A stretch of 64,000 nt of DNA from Streptomyces sp. ITFR-16 (GCF_031844705.1 NZ_CP134609.1:682001-746000), one strand, 5' to 3'; shown: positions 42,907 through 52,127, counted from the stretch's first letter. A program made the numbers and translations. The notes: generated by a model not told the origin, from the sequence alone.

Positions 42907-44165
42907 GCCTCACACCACCACCCGCCTGCCCGGCACACGACGCGCAGTCGACCGGGCTGATGCCCCTGTCGGCGGCGGTGGGATCCGCGGACCCGCAGGC
43001 TGCCTATCGCAGGCTGCGCAGCGAATGGGGCAACGTTGCCAAGGTCGAACTGGAACCGGGAGTACCCGCCTGGCTCGTCCTCGGCTACCGGGAACTCCTG
43101 ACCATCACCCGGCAGGAACAGTTGTTCTCCCGCGATGCCCGCAACTGGCGCGACCTCAACAACGGCCTCGTGCCACTCCATTCGGGTCTTCTCCCGATGA
43201 TGGCATGGCGGGCGAACGTCATCGGGGCCGACGGCCCTGAGCATCGTCGGCTGCGCAGGCCGCTCGACAACGCTGTCGCGAAGATGGACCAGCGGCGGGT
43301 CCGCCGGGAGGTGGAAGCACTCTGTACCGAGCTGATCGCCGAGTTCTCGCCGCGTGGCCGCGCGGATCTCGTGAACGAGTACGCGACCATCGTGCCGATG
43401 CTGTCGCTGGCCTCCCTCTTCGGCCTGGACACCACCGAGGGACGAGAACTGCTGGACGCGCTCATCGCGCTGTTCGGGAGCGCCGACAATTCGCAGAGCG
43501 GCAACAGGAACTTCGAGCAGATCATCCTGGACACTGTGCGTGAGCGGCGGCGCAACCCGACTGGTGACATGACCACGGCGTTCATCAGTGATCCGAACCT
43601 GCGGAATGAGGCGGAACACCTCCAGTCGGTCGTCGTGATGATCTCGGCGGGCAACGAGACGGTGACGGCCTGGATCTCCCACACGCTCCGGCTGATGCTC
43701 ACCGACCCCCGGTTCGCCGCACGCCTGCGCGGCGGCCGGCTCGGTATCGACGACGCGTTGGACGAGGCGCTGTGGCGCGATCCTCCCATGAACAACATGC
43801 CGGCCAGATACGCGTTGCACGACACCGAGCTGGGCGGTCACGTCATCCGGCGTGGCGACTGTCTGATTCTCGGTCTGTGCGGTGCCAACGACGACCCCGT
43901 GATCCGCCCCGGGAACGACGAGGAGAGCTGGGGAAACCGTGCCCATCTCGCCTTTTCCGCCGGCCCACACGTCTGCCCCGCACAGGTTCCCGCCCGGCTG
44001 ATCACCCGTACAGCGGTGCAGACCGCCCTGCACCTGCTGCCGGACATGCGCCTCAGCATCCCGGCAGAAGAAGTGACCTGGCGTCCCTCCCCCTGGACAC
44101 GGGTGCCGATGTCGCTTCCCGCGGAGTTCTCCGCCTCCCGCATCGGCGCCGACATCCGCCGATGA
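42903..44165 (+). CDS. Cytochrome P450, CYP157-like, lacking the ExxR arginine
   Basis: A 420-residue P450 starting at the ATG overlapping cvnD's stop. The I-helix is ISAGNETVTAW (248-257) and the heme-ligand loop is FSAGPHVCPAQ with Cys358. The K-helix motif ExxR, otherwise near universal, reads EALW (288-291): glutamate is kept but tryptophan replaces arginine. The same loss is known in the Streptomyces CYP157 family, whose genes sit in conservons beside CYP154 genes, exactly as here. Such proteins fold and bind heme but their oxidation activity is unclear. It may be a sensor or a redox modulator for the CvnA-D complex rather than a biosynthetic enzyme. Confidence 0.9.
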   Translation: MSLTPPPACPAHDAQSTGLMPLSAAVGSADPQAAYRRLRSEWGNVAKVELEPGVPAWLVLGYRELLTITRQEQLFSRDARNWRDLNNGLVPLHSGLLPMMAWRANVIGADGPEHRRLRRPLDNAVAKMDQRRVRREVEALCTELIAEFSPRGRADLVNEYATIVPMLSLASLFGLDTTEGRELLDALIALFGSADNSQSGNRNFEQIILDTVRERRRNPTGDMTTAFISDPNLRNEAEHLQSVVVMISAGNETVTAWISHTLRLMLTDPRFAARLRGGRLGIDDALDEALWRDPPMNNMPARYALHDTELGGHVIRRGDCLILGLCGANDDPVIRPGNDEESWGNRAHLAFSAGPHVCPAQVPARLITRTAVQTALHLLPDMRLSIPAEEVTWRPSPWTRVPMSLPAEFSASRIGADIRR

Positions 44166-44226
44166 CATCCCCTGTCCCCGCCGGACCTGCGGCCACCGCC
44201 GCGGGTCCCGTACCTTGGAGCAGCGC

Positions 44227-45474
44227 ATGACGCGTACGGATTCCTCCGAAGGCCACATACCTGTCGTCGCCCTCGACCCCCGCGGAACAGATCACCACGC
44301 CGAAGCCGCCCGGCTTCGCTCGCTCGGCCCTGTCGTCCGGGTCCGGCTTCCGGGCGACGTCATGGCCTGGTCGGTGACGGAACACGCCCTGCTCAACGAC
44401 ATGGTCGCCGATCCCCGTTTCAGCAAGGACTGGCGCAACTGGAGTGCCATCGTCCGCGGCGAGATCGAGGACGGGTGGCCGCTCATAGGCATGGTGAAAG
44501 TGACCAACATGGTCACGTCCGACGGCCAGGAACACCGCCGGCTGCGCAAACTGGTCACCCAGACCTTCACTCCACGCCGCGTCCAGGAAATGCGCCCACG
44601 GATCGAGCAGATCATCGGCGACCTGCTCGACTCCCTTCCCGACCGAGTGGACGCCGACGGCAGCGTGGACCTGCGCAGGCACTTCGCACACCCTGTGCCG
44701 ATGCAGGTCATCTGCGAGCTGTTCGGCGTCCCCTCCCACGAGCGTCAGCGGCTCCAGGAGCTGATGGACAACATCTTCCGCTCGGACCTTCCTCCCGCGG
44801 AAGTCGCCGCCAGCCAGATCGAGCAGTACCAGCTGCTGGGCCGGGTCGTGGAGGCTCGGCGCGGCGATCCCGGTGATGACCTCACCAGCGCGCTCATCGC
44901 CGCGCGTGAGGCGGACCCCGACGCTCTGAGCGAGGAGGAGCTCGTCGGTACTCTCCTGCTGATGCTGTCAGCAGGGCAGGAGACCACGCTGAGCCTCATC
45001 ACCAACGCGGTACGCGCACTGCTGACCCATCCTGATCAGCGTGCTCTCGCCACGGGCGGCGACGCCTCGGTCTGGGCGGACGTGGTGGAGGAGACCCTGC
45101 GCTGGGACGCGCCGATCGGCAACTTCCCCTTCCGCTACCCGCTGGAGGACGTGGAGATCGCCGGGGTCCGCATCCCCAAGGGCGAAGCGATCATGGCCCC
45201 GTACAGCGCAGTCGGCCGCGACCGGCGCCAACACGGTTCCGATGCCGACAGGTTCGACATCACCCGCGAGCAGCGCAGGCATCTGGCGTTCAGCCACGGC
45301 CCCCACTTCTGCCTCGGCGCCCCCCTGGCACGCCTGGAGGCCGCGCTGGCCATCCCGGCCGTCTTCCGGCGCTACCCGGATCTTTCGCTGGCGGTCGACC
45401 CCGGGGCGCTGGTCCCCGTGCCGTCCCTCTTCTCCAACAGCTCCTCGACCCTGCCGGTACGCCTCGGCAACTGA
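44227..45474 (+). CDS. Cytochrome P450, CYP154-like
   Basis: A 415-residue P450 with complete catalytic features. The I-helix is LSAGQETTLSL, with AGQET at 249-253. The K-helix ExxR is ETLR (289-292). The heme loop is FSHGPHFCLGAP with Cys362. The FRYPLEDVEIAGVRIPKGEAIM segment is typical of CYP154. The ATG at 44227 is preceded by TTGGAG. It follows the CYP157-like gene by 61 bp, as the last conservon gene, and is closed by a strong hairpin. CYP154 enzymes hydroxylate flavonoids, steroids and macrolides in vitro, but their physiological substrates in conservons are unknown. Confidence 0.92.
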   Translation: MTRTDSSEGHIPVVALDPRGTDHHAEAARLRSLGPVVRVRLPGDVMAWSVTEHALLNDMVADPRFSKDWRNWSAIVRGEIEDGWPLIGMVKVTNMVTSDGQEHRRLRKLVTQTFTPRRVQEMRPRIEQIIGDLLDSLPDRVDADGSVDLRRHFAHPVPMQVICELFGVPSHERQRLQELMDNIFRSDLPPAEVAASQIEQYQLLGRVVEARRGDPGDDLTSALIAAREADPDALSEEELVGTLLLMLSAGQETTLSLITNAVRALLTHPDQRALATGGDASVWADVVEETLRWDAPIGNFPFRYPLEDVEIAGVRIPKGEAIMAPYSAVGRDRRQHGSDADRFDITREQRRHLAFSHGPHFCLGAPLARLEAALAIPAVFRRYPDLSLAVDPGALVPVPSLFSNSSSTLPVRLGN

Positions 45475-45511
45475 TGGCTCCGCGGTCTGCCCCGCTCGTC
45501 GGGCACTGCCA

Positions 45512-45545
45512 GGAGCTCCCCCGCACCGCTGCGCGGGGGAGCTCC
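45512..45545. terminator. Bidirectional hairpin terminator
   Basis: A perfect 13-bp stem (GGAGCTCCCCCGC and its complement) around ACCGCTGC, between the conservon P450 and the convergent transketolase gene. Confidence 0.88.
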
Positions 45546-45578
45546 GCCCATCGCGCGGCAGCCCGCCGCGCCACCACC

Positions 45579-47690
45579 TCACACGAGTGCCCGCGCGACC
45601 TCTGCCACCGCCTCGCGGGTGATGCCGAAGTGTTCGAAGAGTTCCCGGGCCGAAGCGGAGGCGCCGAAATTCTCCACGCAGATCGCCCGCCCCTCCAGCC
45701 CCAGAAGGTCATGCCAGCCCTGACTTACCCCGGCCTCGATGACAACCCGGCGGCGTACCGACGGCGGGATGACAGTTTCACGGTACGAGGCGGGCTGTGC
45801 GTCGAACCACTCTCGGCACGGCATGGAGACCACGCGGGCCCGGATCGACTCCGCCGCCAGGGCACGAGCGGCCTCGATGGCCACCCACACCTCGGATCCG
45901 GTGGCGATGAGGATGACGTCCGGGGCACTGCGCTCCTCCTCCCCGGCAGGCATTTCGTAGCGGATGTAGCCGCCGAGCGCGGCTCCTTCGGTCGGTCTCA
46001 GACCGTCCCCTTCCTCGGGCAGTACCGGGAGATCCTGTCTGCTCAGGCTGAAGCCCACGGGACCGCCTCTGTTGCTCAGAACCCGCCAGAGGGTGACTGC
46101 GGTCTCATTGGCGTCGGCGGGGCGTACCACGTCCAGACCAGGCATGGCACGAAGCGAGGCGAGGTGCTCGACCGGCTGATGGGTGGGGCCGTCCTCGCCG
46201 AGGCCGATCGAGTCATGCGTCCAGACATAGAGCGTGGGCAGCCCCATGAGCGCGGCCAGGCGCACGGCCGGACGCATGTAGTCGCTGAAGACGAGGAAGG
46301 TTCCTCCATAGGGGCGGCTGAGCCCGGAGAGGGCGATGCCGTTCATGGCCGCGGCCATGAAGTGCTCCCGGATGCCCCAGTGGATGGTCCGGCCGGCCGG
46401 ATCAGCGCCGGGCAGAGTACTGGAGGCGGGCAGGAAGGAGGAAGCCGGCTCGACCGTGGTGTGGTTGGAGTCGCCCAGATCCGCGGATCCGCCCCACAGT
46501 TCCGGCAGTTGCAGAGCCGCCGCACGTAGGGCCTGGCCGAATGCCTTGCGGGTGGCGACCGGCGGGCCGGGGCGGAACACCGGGCGGGCGTCGGGGAAGT
46601 CGGCCGGGGGCCGACCGCTCCTGATACGGGTCAGCAGAGCGCTGCGGTCGGGGTGCGCCCGGGCCCACCCGGTGAGCGCCCGCTCCCAGGCGCCGCGCGC
46701 GGTAGCCCCCCTGCTCCGGGCCGTCCTGGTGGTCGCCTCGTACACGTCCGCCGGAAGAGCGAAAGTGGCGTCGGTGTCGGCACCCAGCACTGCTTTGGCC
46801 CTGCGGACCGCTTCGGCGCCGAGGGCGGAGCCGTGGGAGGCAGCGGTGTTCTTCGCCCCGGGGACGGGCCACGCTATGGTGCTCCGCATGACGATGATCG
46901 AGGGCCGGGACGTCTCCCCGGTCGCCGCCTCAAGTGCCTCGGACAGCCCGGCGACATCGACATCGCCGTCCGCTGCCAGTTCCACGCGCTGGACGTGCCA
47001 GCCCTGGGCGGCGTAACGGCCGCCCACGTCTTCGCTCGTCGCCAGTTCGGTACTGCCCTCGATCGAGATCCGGTTGTCGTCGTGGATGACGACGAGGTTG
47101 CCGAGCTTCTGGTGACCGGCGAAGGACGCCGCCTCCGCGCTGATTCCTTCCTGGATGTCGCCGTCTGAGCAGAGCACGAACACCCGGTGGTCGAAGGGGC
47201 TCGTACCCTCCGGCGCGTCCGGATCCAGGAGTCCGCGCTCCCGTCGGGCGGCCATCGCCATGCCCACCGCGGTGGCTATGCCCTGGCCGAGCGGCCCGGT
47301 GGTGGTCTCGACTCCTGGGGTATGTCCCCACTCCGGGTGCGCCGGTGTCAGGCTGCCCTTCTTCCGGTAGTCGCGGAGGTCGTCGAGGGTGAGGGGGTAG
47401 CCCGTGAGAAGGAGCTGGATGTAGAGCGTGAGACTGGAGTGGCCGCACGAGAGCACGAAGCGGTCACGGCCCGGCCAAGCCGGGTCGGCGGGATCGTGCC
47501 GCAGGAAGCGCTGGAAGACCAGGTGGGCCGCCGGGGCCAGGCTGACCGCGGTACCGGGATGGCCGTGTCCTGCCTCTTCGACAGCGTCCATGGCCAGGAC
47601 CCGGGCGGTGACGACCGCACGCCGGTCCAGATCGGTCCAGTCGAAAGGGGCGGAGGCCGGCGTCTGCTCCGGCGACGGGGTGTTTACCAC
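45579..47690 (-). CDS. Transketolase
   Basis: A 703-residue full-length transketolase. The ThDP motif is CSDGDIQEGISAEAASFAGHQKLGNLVVIHDDNRISIEG. The PYR-domain segment is TIHWGIREHFMAAAMNGIALSG, and THDSIGLGEDGPTHQPVEHLASLRAMPG follows, with the substrate His/Arg positions in place. It starts at the GTG at 47690, overlapping the SDR stop. It is the last gene of a six-gene operon and is presumably a dedicated copy that moves two-carbon units from the ketose phosphate made by this pathway into the pentose-phosphate pool. A second housekeeping transketolase is expected elsewhere in the genome. Confidence 0.92.
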   Translation of the reverse strand: MVNTPSPEQTPASAPFDWTDLDRRAVVTARVLAMDAVEEAGHGHPGTAVSLAPAAHLVFQRFLRHDPADPAWPGRDRFVLSCGHSSLTLYIQLLLTGYPLTLDDLRDYRKKGSLTPAHPEWGHTPGVETTTGPLGQGIATAVGMAMAARRERGLLDPDAPEGTSPFDHRVFVLCSDGDIQEGISAEAASFAGHQKLGNLVVIHDDNRISIEGSTELATSEDVGGRYAAQGWHVQRVELAADGDVDVAGLSEALEAATGETSRPSIIVMRSTIAWPVPGAKNTAASHGSALGAEAVRRAKAVLGADTDATFALPADVYEATTRTARSRGATARGAWERALTGWARAHPDRSALLTRIRSGRPPADFPDARPVFRPGPPVATRKAFGQALRAAALQLPELWGGSADLGDSNHTTVEPASSFLPASSTLPGADPAGRTIHWGIREHFMAAAMNGIALSGLSRPYGGTFLVFSDYMRPAVRLAALMGLPTLYVWTHDSIGLGEDGPTHQPVEHLASLRAMPGLDVVRPADANETAVTLWRVLSNRGGPVGFSLSRQDLPVLPEEGDGLRPTEGAALGGYIRYEMPAGEEERSAPDVILIATGSEVWVAIEAARALAAESIRARVVSMPCREWFDAQPASYRETVIPPSVRRRVVIEAGVSQGWHDLLGLEGRAICVENFGASASARELFEHFGITREAVAEVARALV

Positions 47691-48451
47691 AGCGTGTACC
47701 CACCGTCCACGACGAGGATCTCCCCTGTGACGAAGGACGAGGCGGCGCTCGCCAGGTACAGCGCTGCCGGGGCGATCTCCAGGGCTTGCGCGTACCGTTC
47801 CATGGGCACTTCGTCGATCCAGTAGTGCTTGTACTCCGGGCTGTCGATGTCGGAGATCTCGGTCTTGGTGTATCCGGGTGCGATCGCGTTGACCCGGACC
47901 GAACGCGGGGCCCATTCGGCGGCGAGGGACTTGGTGAGGTGATGCACGCCTGCCTTGGACACGGCGTACGGGGCGTGCCACTGCGGCCGGTTGATGATCA
48001 TGCCAGACATGGAGCCGATGTTGACGATCGAGCCGGTGCCGCGCTCGACCATGGAGGCGCCGAACACCTGACTCGCCTTCCAGACCGCGCTCAGATTGGT
48101 GGCCAGTACCCGGTCCCAGTCCTCGTCGCTGATGGACAGGGACGCGCCGTGGATGCCGATCCCCGCGTTGTTGACCAGGACATCGACGGGGCCGAGTTGC
48201 CGGGTCACCCGGTCGTGCAGGGAGGTCAGATCGGCTCGGCTGGTGACGTCGGCCCGCACGGCCAGTGCCGTGGCTCCGTCGGCCACGAGTTCGGCCGCGG
48301 TGCGCTCGTTGCGCTCCTCGTCCCGTCCGACGACGGCCACCGCGGCACCCGCCTGGGCGAAGGCCGTGGCGATGGCCTTGCCGATGCCCCGGTTCCCTCC
48401 CGTGACGACGGCGACCTGGCCGTCGAGGCGGAATCTGTCCAACACGTTCAT
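47684..48451 (-). CDS. SDR-family dehydrogenase, probable polyol dehydrogenase
   Basis: A 255-residue short-chain dehydrogenase. The cofactor motif is TGGNRGIG (17-24) and the NNAG motif is VLVNNAGIGIHG. The catalytic Ser and Tyr-x-x-x-Lys are in NIGSMSGMI and YAVSK, and the C-terminus is VVDGGYTLW. It resembles arabinitol, mannitol and ribitol dehydrogenases, with QWHAPYAVSKAG at the active site. It overlaps the kinase upstream (ATGA) and the transketolase downstream. I infer that it oxidises an imported polyol to a ketose before phosphorylation. Confidence 0.9.
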   Translation of the reverse strand: MNVLDRFRLDGQVAVVTGGNRGIGKAIATAFAQAGAAVAVVGRDEERNERTAAELVADGATALAVRADVTSRADLTSLHDRVTRQLGPVDVLVNNAGIGIHGASLSISDEDWDRVLATNLSAVWKASQVFGASMVERGTGSIVNIGSMSGMIINRPQWHAPYAVSKAGVHHLTKSLAAEWAPRSVRVNAIAPGYTKTEISDIDSPEYKHYWIDEVPMERYAQALEIAPAALYLASAASSFVTGEILVVDGGYTLW

Positions 48452-49155
48452 GAGGTGCGCTCCTTGCTGTGATCATTGCTTTCGTCCGACGCCACGACGC
48501 GTATGACGCGATCGGCGCGGCGACGGGTACGGGTGATCAGTTCGGCGTTGGCCTGGTCGGAACCGTGCGAGCGGTCGTGAGCCTCTTCGGGTGAGCGTCC
48601 GTACGACATGTGCCGGGTGATGAGCCGCCGCAGCCGGGTCACCTCCCCTGGTTCCAGGAACCAGCAGGTGTCGAGCAGCCCGCGTATCTGCTCCCATGGC
48701 CCGTCCTCGACGAGCAGGTAGTTGCCCTCGGTCACGACGAGGGGGACATCGCGGGGCACCGGTACGGCGCAGGCGATGGATTCCTCCAGACTCCGGTCGA
48801 ACAGGGAGGCGTAGACGACTTCTTCGTCCCGCGCGCGGAGTCTGCGCAACAGGTTGACGTAGCCCGCGGCGTCGAACGTGTCGACGGCTCCCTTGCGGGG
48901 ATGCCTGCCCAGCCGGTCGAGTTCGGCGTTGGCCAGGTGGAATCCGTCCAGTCCCACCAGGACCGCCTGTCCGCCGAGTGCGGACACCAGGGCCTCACCG
49001 AGCGTCGACTTGCCGGAGCCCGGGGCCCCTACGATGCCCAGGACCGTGCGCTGCCCGGGGACGATCATGGACCTGGCGGCGGCGATGAGCTCCGCGTGGC
49101 CGGCATCCTCCACCGTCGGTGTGCGGTCGTCCTCGGCACCCGTGCTCCGGGTCAT
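48448..49155 (-). CDS. P-loop sugar/nucleoside kinase (FrcK/uridine-kinase-like)
   Basis: A 235-residue kinase of the uridine kinase/pantothenate kinase-like P-loop fold. Walker A is GAPGSGKST (about residues 43-51). The acidic substrate site is VGLDGFHLANAELDRLGRH and the Walker-B-like strand is VVTEGNYLLVEDGPW. The arginine-rich lid is EVTRLRRLITRHMSYGRSPEEAHDR. The FrcK-type proteins found beside fructose-type ABC importers have this architecture. It overlaps the ABC ATPase gene by four bases. The probable substrate is the ketose delivered by import or by the SDR. Confidence 0.87.
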   Translation of the reverse strand: MTRSTGAEDDRTPTVEDAGHAELIAAARSMIVPGQRTVLGIVGAPGSGKSTLGEALVSALGGQAVLVGLDGFHLANAELDRLGRHPRKGAVDTFDAAGYVNLLRRLRARDEEVVYASLFDRSLEESIACAVPVPRDVPLVVTEGNYLLVEDGPWEQIRGLLDTCWFLEPGEVTRLRRLITRHMSYGRSPEEAHDRSHGSDQANAELITRTRRRADRVIRVVASDESNDHSKERTS

Positions 49156-49952
49156 CCCCGCTCTCCCCTCTTGTGTCCGGGACCGGGCTTCTTTGCCCCG
49201 GTCATGATCGCGACGACCTCTTCCATGGAGGTCTGCGCCGGCTCGACGAGCGCGATGCGGCGTCCCAGCCGATGGATGTGGATGCGGTCGGCGACCTGGA
49301 ACACATTGGGCATGTTGTGGCTGATGAGCACGACGGGCAGTCCTCTGTCCCGGACACGCAGGATCAGGTCCAGGACCTGGTTGGTCTCCCGTACGCCGAG
49401 GGCAGCCGTCGGTTCGTCCATCACCACCACTCGTTTGGCCCAGGCGGCGACACGTGCCACCGCGACGGCCTGACGCTGCCCTCCGGACAGGGTCTCCACC
49501 TTCTGGGTGATGGACTGCACCCGGATTCCCAGGTCCGCCATCTGCCGGGCCGACTCGTGCCGCATTCCCCGTGTGTCCAGCTGGCGGAAGACGGTGCCCC
49601 GCAGCCCCTTGCGGCGCTGTTCGCGGCCGAGGTAGAGGTTCTGGGTGATGTCGAGGGCCGGGGCCACCCCCAACTCCTGGTAGACGGTCTCGATGCCGGC
49701 GCCCCGGGCGTCCAGCGGGCCGCGGAACCGTACGGGCTCCCCGTCGAGGTACAGAGTCCCCGAGTCCGGGACGACCGCTCCCGTCAAAGACTTGATCAAG
49801 GTGGACTTGCCCGCCCCGTTGTCACCGATCACTGCGAGGATCTCGCCGGGGCGCAGGTCGAAGTCGCAGTTGTCCATGGCGACCACGTGCCCGTAGTGCT
49901 TGGTGAGCCCTCGTGCCTCCAGCACGTTGACTGTGGGGTCCGACCTGGTCAT
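49152..49952 (-). CDS. ABC importer ATPase (FrcA/RbsA-like, single domain)
   Basis: A 266-residue ATPase with one nucleotide-binding domain. Walker A is GDNGAGKST (about 42-50), the signature is LSGGQRQAVAVARV, Walker B is RVVVMDEPTAAL, and the H-loop is VVLISHNM. Single-domain length fits FrcA, unlike the tandem RbsA. The C-terminal extension is short. It overlaps both neighbours by four bases. It powers uptake with the adjoining permease and binding protein. Confidence 0.93.
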   Translation of the reverse strand: MTRSDPTVNVLEARGLTKHYGHVVAMDNCDFDLRPGEILAVIGDNGAGKSTLIKSLTGAVVPDSGTLYLDGEPVRFRGPLDARGAGIETVYQELGVAPALDITQNLYLGREQRRKGLRGTVFRQLDTRGMRHESARQMADLGIRVQSITQKVETLSGGQRQAVAVARVAAWAKRVVVMDEPTAALGVRETNQVLDLILRVRDRGLPVVLISHNMPNVFQVADRIHIHRLGRRIALVEPAQTSMEEVVAIMTGAKKPGPGHKRGERG

Positions 49953-50962
49953 CGCTGCTGCCTCCTTCGTGCCAGGTGGTCCACACCCACCGCGACGATC
50001 ACCAGGACGCCTGTCGCGACCTGCTGGTAGAGCGAGTCGATGCCCGCCTGGGTGAGCCCGTTCTGGAGCACACTCACGATGAGGGCTCCGATGAGCGTCC
50101 CCACGACGCCGCCCCGCCCACCGAGCAGGCTGGTGCCGCCGATGACGACAGCGGTGATGCTGTCGAGATTTCCGTTGGCGTACCCACTGGGGTCGGCCGT
50201 CGGTGTACGGCCCAGCGCCTGCCAGGCGGCCAGGGCGTATACGAGGCCAGCGACCACATAGACGCTCAGCAGCACCCGTCGCACTTTGATCCCCGACAGT
50301 TCTGCCGCCCGTGTGTTGTCACCGACCGCGTAGACCCGGACACCCCAGGAAGTCTGGGTGAGAGCGAAGCCCAGGACCGCGGTCAGCCCGATCCAGAGCA
50401 TCACCCCGTAGGTGATGGTGACTCCGCCGATCGCCGGTCCGTCGTTCAGCACGGTGAGGAAGTCGGAGGTGATGGGGTAGCTCTGTGAATCGGTATAGAG
50501 GCGGGCCGCGGCCATGACCACCGACATGACGCCGAGGGTCACGATGAAAGGAGGCAGTTTCAGCCAGGACACCAGAGCGCCGTTGACCGCGCCGAGGGCC
50601 ACGCAGACGACCAGTCCGACCACGGCCGCCAGGACAGGGTCGTTGCCGACGGCCATTTTGCCGATCACCACGGAGCCCAGCACCATGATGGCTCCGTTGG
50701 CCAGGTCGATCCCGGACGTCAGGATGATCAGCGTCTGTCCGAGGGCCAGGGTTCCGACCACCACGGACTGCTGGGCGATCAGCGCCAGATTGCCGGAGTT
50801 GAAAAAGGTGCTGGTCGTGAGGGCGAACACGATCACCGCCACCACCAGGGCGAGCAGTGGCCCGAAGATCTGGTGGGTGACGAGGCTGCGGAGATCCCTT
50901 CGCGCGCGGAGCGGTGTCTCCAGCTCGGCGATGTCGGACTCCCGGACGCCGCCCGCCATCAC
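49949..50962 (-). CDS. ABC importer permease (RbsC/FrcC-type)
   Basis: A 337-residue permease of the BPD_transp_2 branch with about nine to ten helices. It has the characteristic LGQTLIILTSGIDLANGAIMVLGS near residue 90 and ITAVVIGGTSLLGGRGGVVGTLIGALIVSVLQNGL near 285. These are typical of ribose, xylose and fructose importers (CUT2). It overlaps the binding-protein and ATPase genes. Confidence 0.93.
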   Translation of the reverse strand: MMAGGVRESDIAELETPLRARRDLRSLVTHQIFGPLLALVVAVIVFALTTSTFFNSGNLALIAQQSVVVGTLALGQTLIILTSGIDLANGAIMVLGSVVIGKMAVGNDPVLAAVVGLVVCVALGAVNGALVSWLKLPPFIVTLGVMSVVMAAARLYTDSQSYPITSDFLTVLNDGPAIGGVTITYGVMLWIGLTAVLGFALTQTSWGVRVYAVGDNTRAAELSGIKVRRVLLSVYVVAGLVYALAAWQALGRTPTADPSGYANGNLDSITAVVIGGTSLLGGRGGVVGTLIGALIVSVLQNGLTQAGIDSLYQQVATGVLVIVAVGVDHLARRRQQR

Positions 50963-51972
50963 TTCGGTCCCCAGCAGTGCTCAAGACCCCACTGCGAGGT
51001 CTGGGAGGCAAGCCCCTTCACCGGGCGGTCGGTGATGAGCTGCGTCCCGGAGTCGACGATCCCGCCTTCGGGCTTCGTCCCGTCCTTGATGTAGGCGGCA
51101 GCGGCCTGCACGGCCTTCTGTCCCATCTTGTCGGGGAACTGCATGGCGGTGGCGCCGATCACGCCGTCTCTGACGTCCTGCACACCGCTGCACGCTCCGT
51201 CGACCGACACCAGCACGACCTTGCCCGCGCGCCCCTTGTTCTTGATGGCGGTGTACGCGCCGCGTGCGGTCGGTTCGTTGATGGTGTAAACGACGTTGAT
51301 GCCGGGGTGCGCCGAGAGGAGGTTCTCCATCTCCTGCTGGCCGGTGTCCTCGGTCCCCTTGGTCAGGGCCTTGCCCGCGAGAGCGGATGCGGCGATGCCG
51401 TAGCCGTCCAGAAAGCCCTTGTGCCGGTCGGCGGACGGCGCGTCCGACAGGTCGAAGTCCAGCATCGCGACGCCGGCACCTGCCGGTGCCGACGCCTTGG
51501 CCCACTGCCCGATCAGCTTGCCGGCCGCAACGTTGTCCGTCGCATAGGTCGCCGCCGCGGTGCTGTCGGGCTTGAGCGGGGCGTTCACGGCGAGGACCAG
51601 GATGCCCTGTTCCTCGGCCCGCTTGAGGACCCCGTTGAGTGCGGTGGCGCTGGCCGGGGTGACCACGATCGCCTTCACCTTGTTGGCGATCATGTTCTCG
51701 ATGGCCGTGACCTGGGTCGCGGAGTCGCCAGGCGTCTTGGCCTCCGCCTTCATGACCTTCCACCCCTTGGCCTTGGCAGCGTTCTCGGTCGCCTTCTCCA
51801 GCGTGCCGAAGAACGGATTGCTGAGATTCAGCGCGACGATGCCGATGGTCGGCTTCCCTCCCGTGTCACCCGCGCCGTTCCCGCCGCAGGCGACGGCGGT
51901 GAAGGCACAGGCGAGGGCGAGAGCCGAGACTCTGAGGCCGGCAGAGCCGGCAGCGCGTCGGACGATCTTCAT
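50959..51972 (-). CDS. ABC sugar-binding lipoprotein (CUT2 type)
   Basis: A 337-residue lipoprotein with lipobox AVAC (Cys29) after a basic leader MKIVRRAAGSAGLR. The Peripla_BP_4 fold is indicated by IGIVALNLSNPFFGTLEKATENAAKAKGW and VVYTINEPTARGAYTAIKNKG. Such binders recognise pentoses, hexoses or polyols. GGAGG lies upstream of the ATG. It is the first gene of the six-gene operon opposite a ROK regulator. Confidence 0.93.
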   Translation of the reverse strand: MKIVRRAAGSAGLRVSALALACAFTAVACGGNGAGDTGGKPTIGIVALNLSNPFFGTLEKATENAAKAKGWKVMKAEAKTPGDSATQVTAIENMIANKVKAIVVTPASATALNGVLKRAEEQGILVLAVNAPLKPDSTAAATYATDNVAAGKLIGQWAKASAPAGAGVAMLDFDLSDAPSADRHKGFLDGYGIAASALAGKALTKGTEDTGQQEMENLLSAHPGINVVYTINEPTARGAYTAIKNKGRAGKVVLVSVDGACSGVQDVRDGVIGATAMQFPDKMGQKAVQAAAAYIKDGTKPEGGIVDSGTQLITDRPVKGLASQTSQWGLEHCWGPK

Positions 51973-52061
51973 TGACTCAGTCCTCCATGGACGGGGGCCA
52001 CCCGCCAGGCACGAGGGTCCGGAGTTGCCTCCGAGGACGGCGTGACGGGGATGTTACGTCG

Positions 52062-52090
52062 ATGCTGCGCATGATTAAATCGAGTGTCAA
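52062..52090 (-). promoter_or_regulatory. Promoter of the polyol/sugar ABC operon
   Basis: On the minus strand a perfect TTGACA -35 (52090-52085) is followed after 17 bp by CAGCAT (52067-52062). It is the best -35 hexamer in the window and lies about 90 bp upstream of the binding-protein gene. Confidence 0.65.
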
Positions 52091-52091
52091 G

Positions 52092-52127
52092 CATAAATAG
52101 CAGAGTTATGTACAATGAACGACATAA
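52092..52127. promoter_or_regulatory. Candidate ROK operator, overlapping inverted repeats
   Basis: CATAA (52092-52096) pairs with TTATG (52106-52110). The same TTATGT (52106-52111) also pairs with ACATAA (52122-52127). The AT-rich overlapping inverted repeats lie between the divergent ROK gene and the ABC operon, next to its -35 box. TACAAT at 52111-52116 could be the -10 box for the ROK gene, so a repressor here would control both directions. Confidence 0.5.

Noticed and set aside
45579..48476. Single 965-residue protein joining transketolase with an N-terminal segment
   Set aside because: The first 262 codons are the SDR gene read in the wrong frame. The transketolase starts at the GTG at 47690 overlapping the SDR stop.
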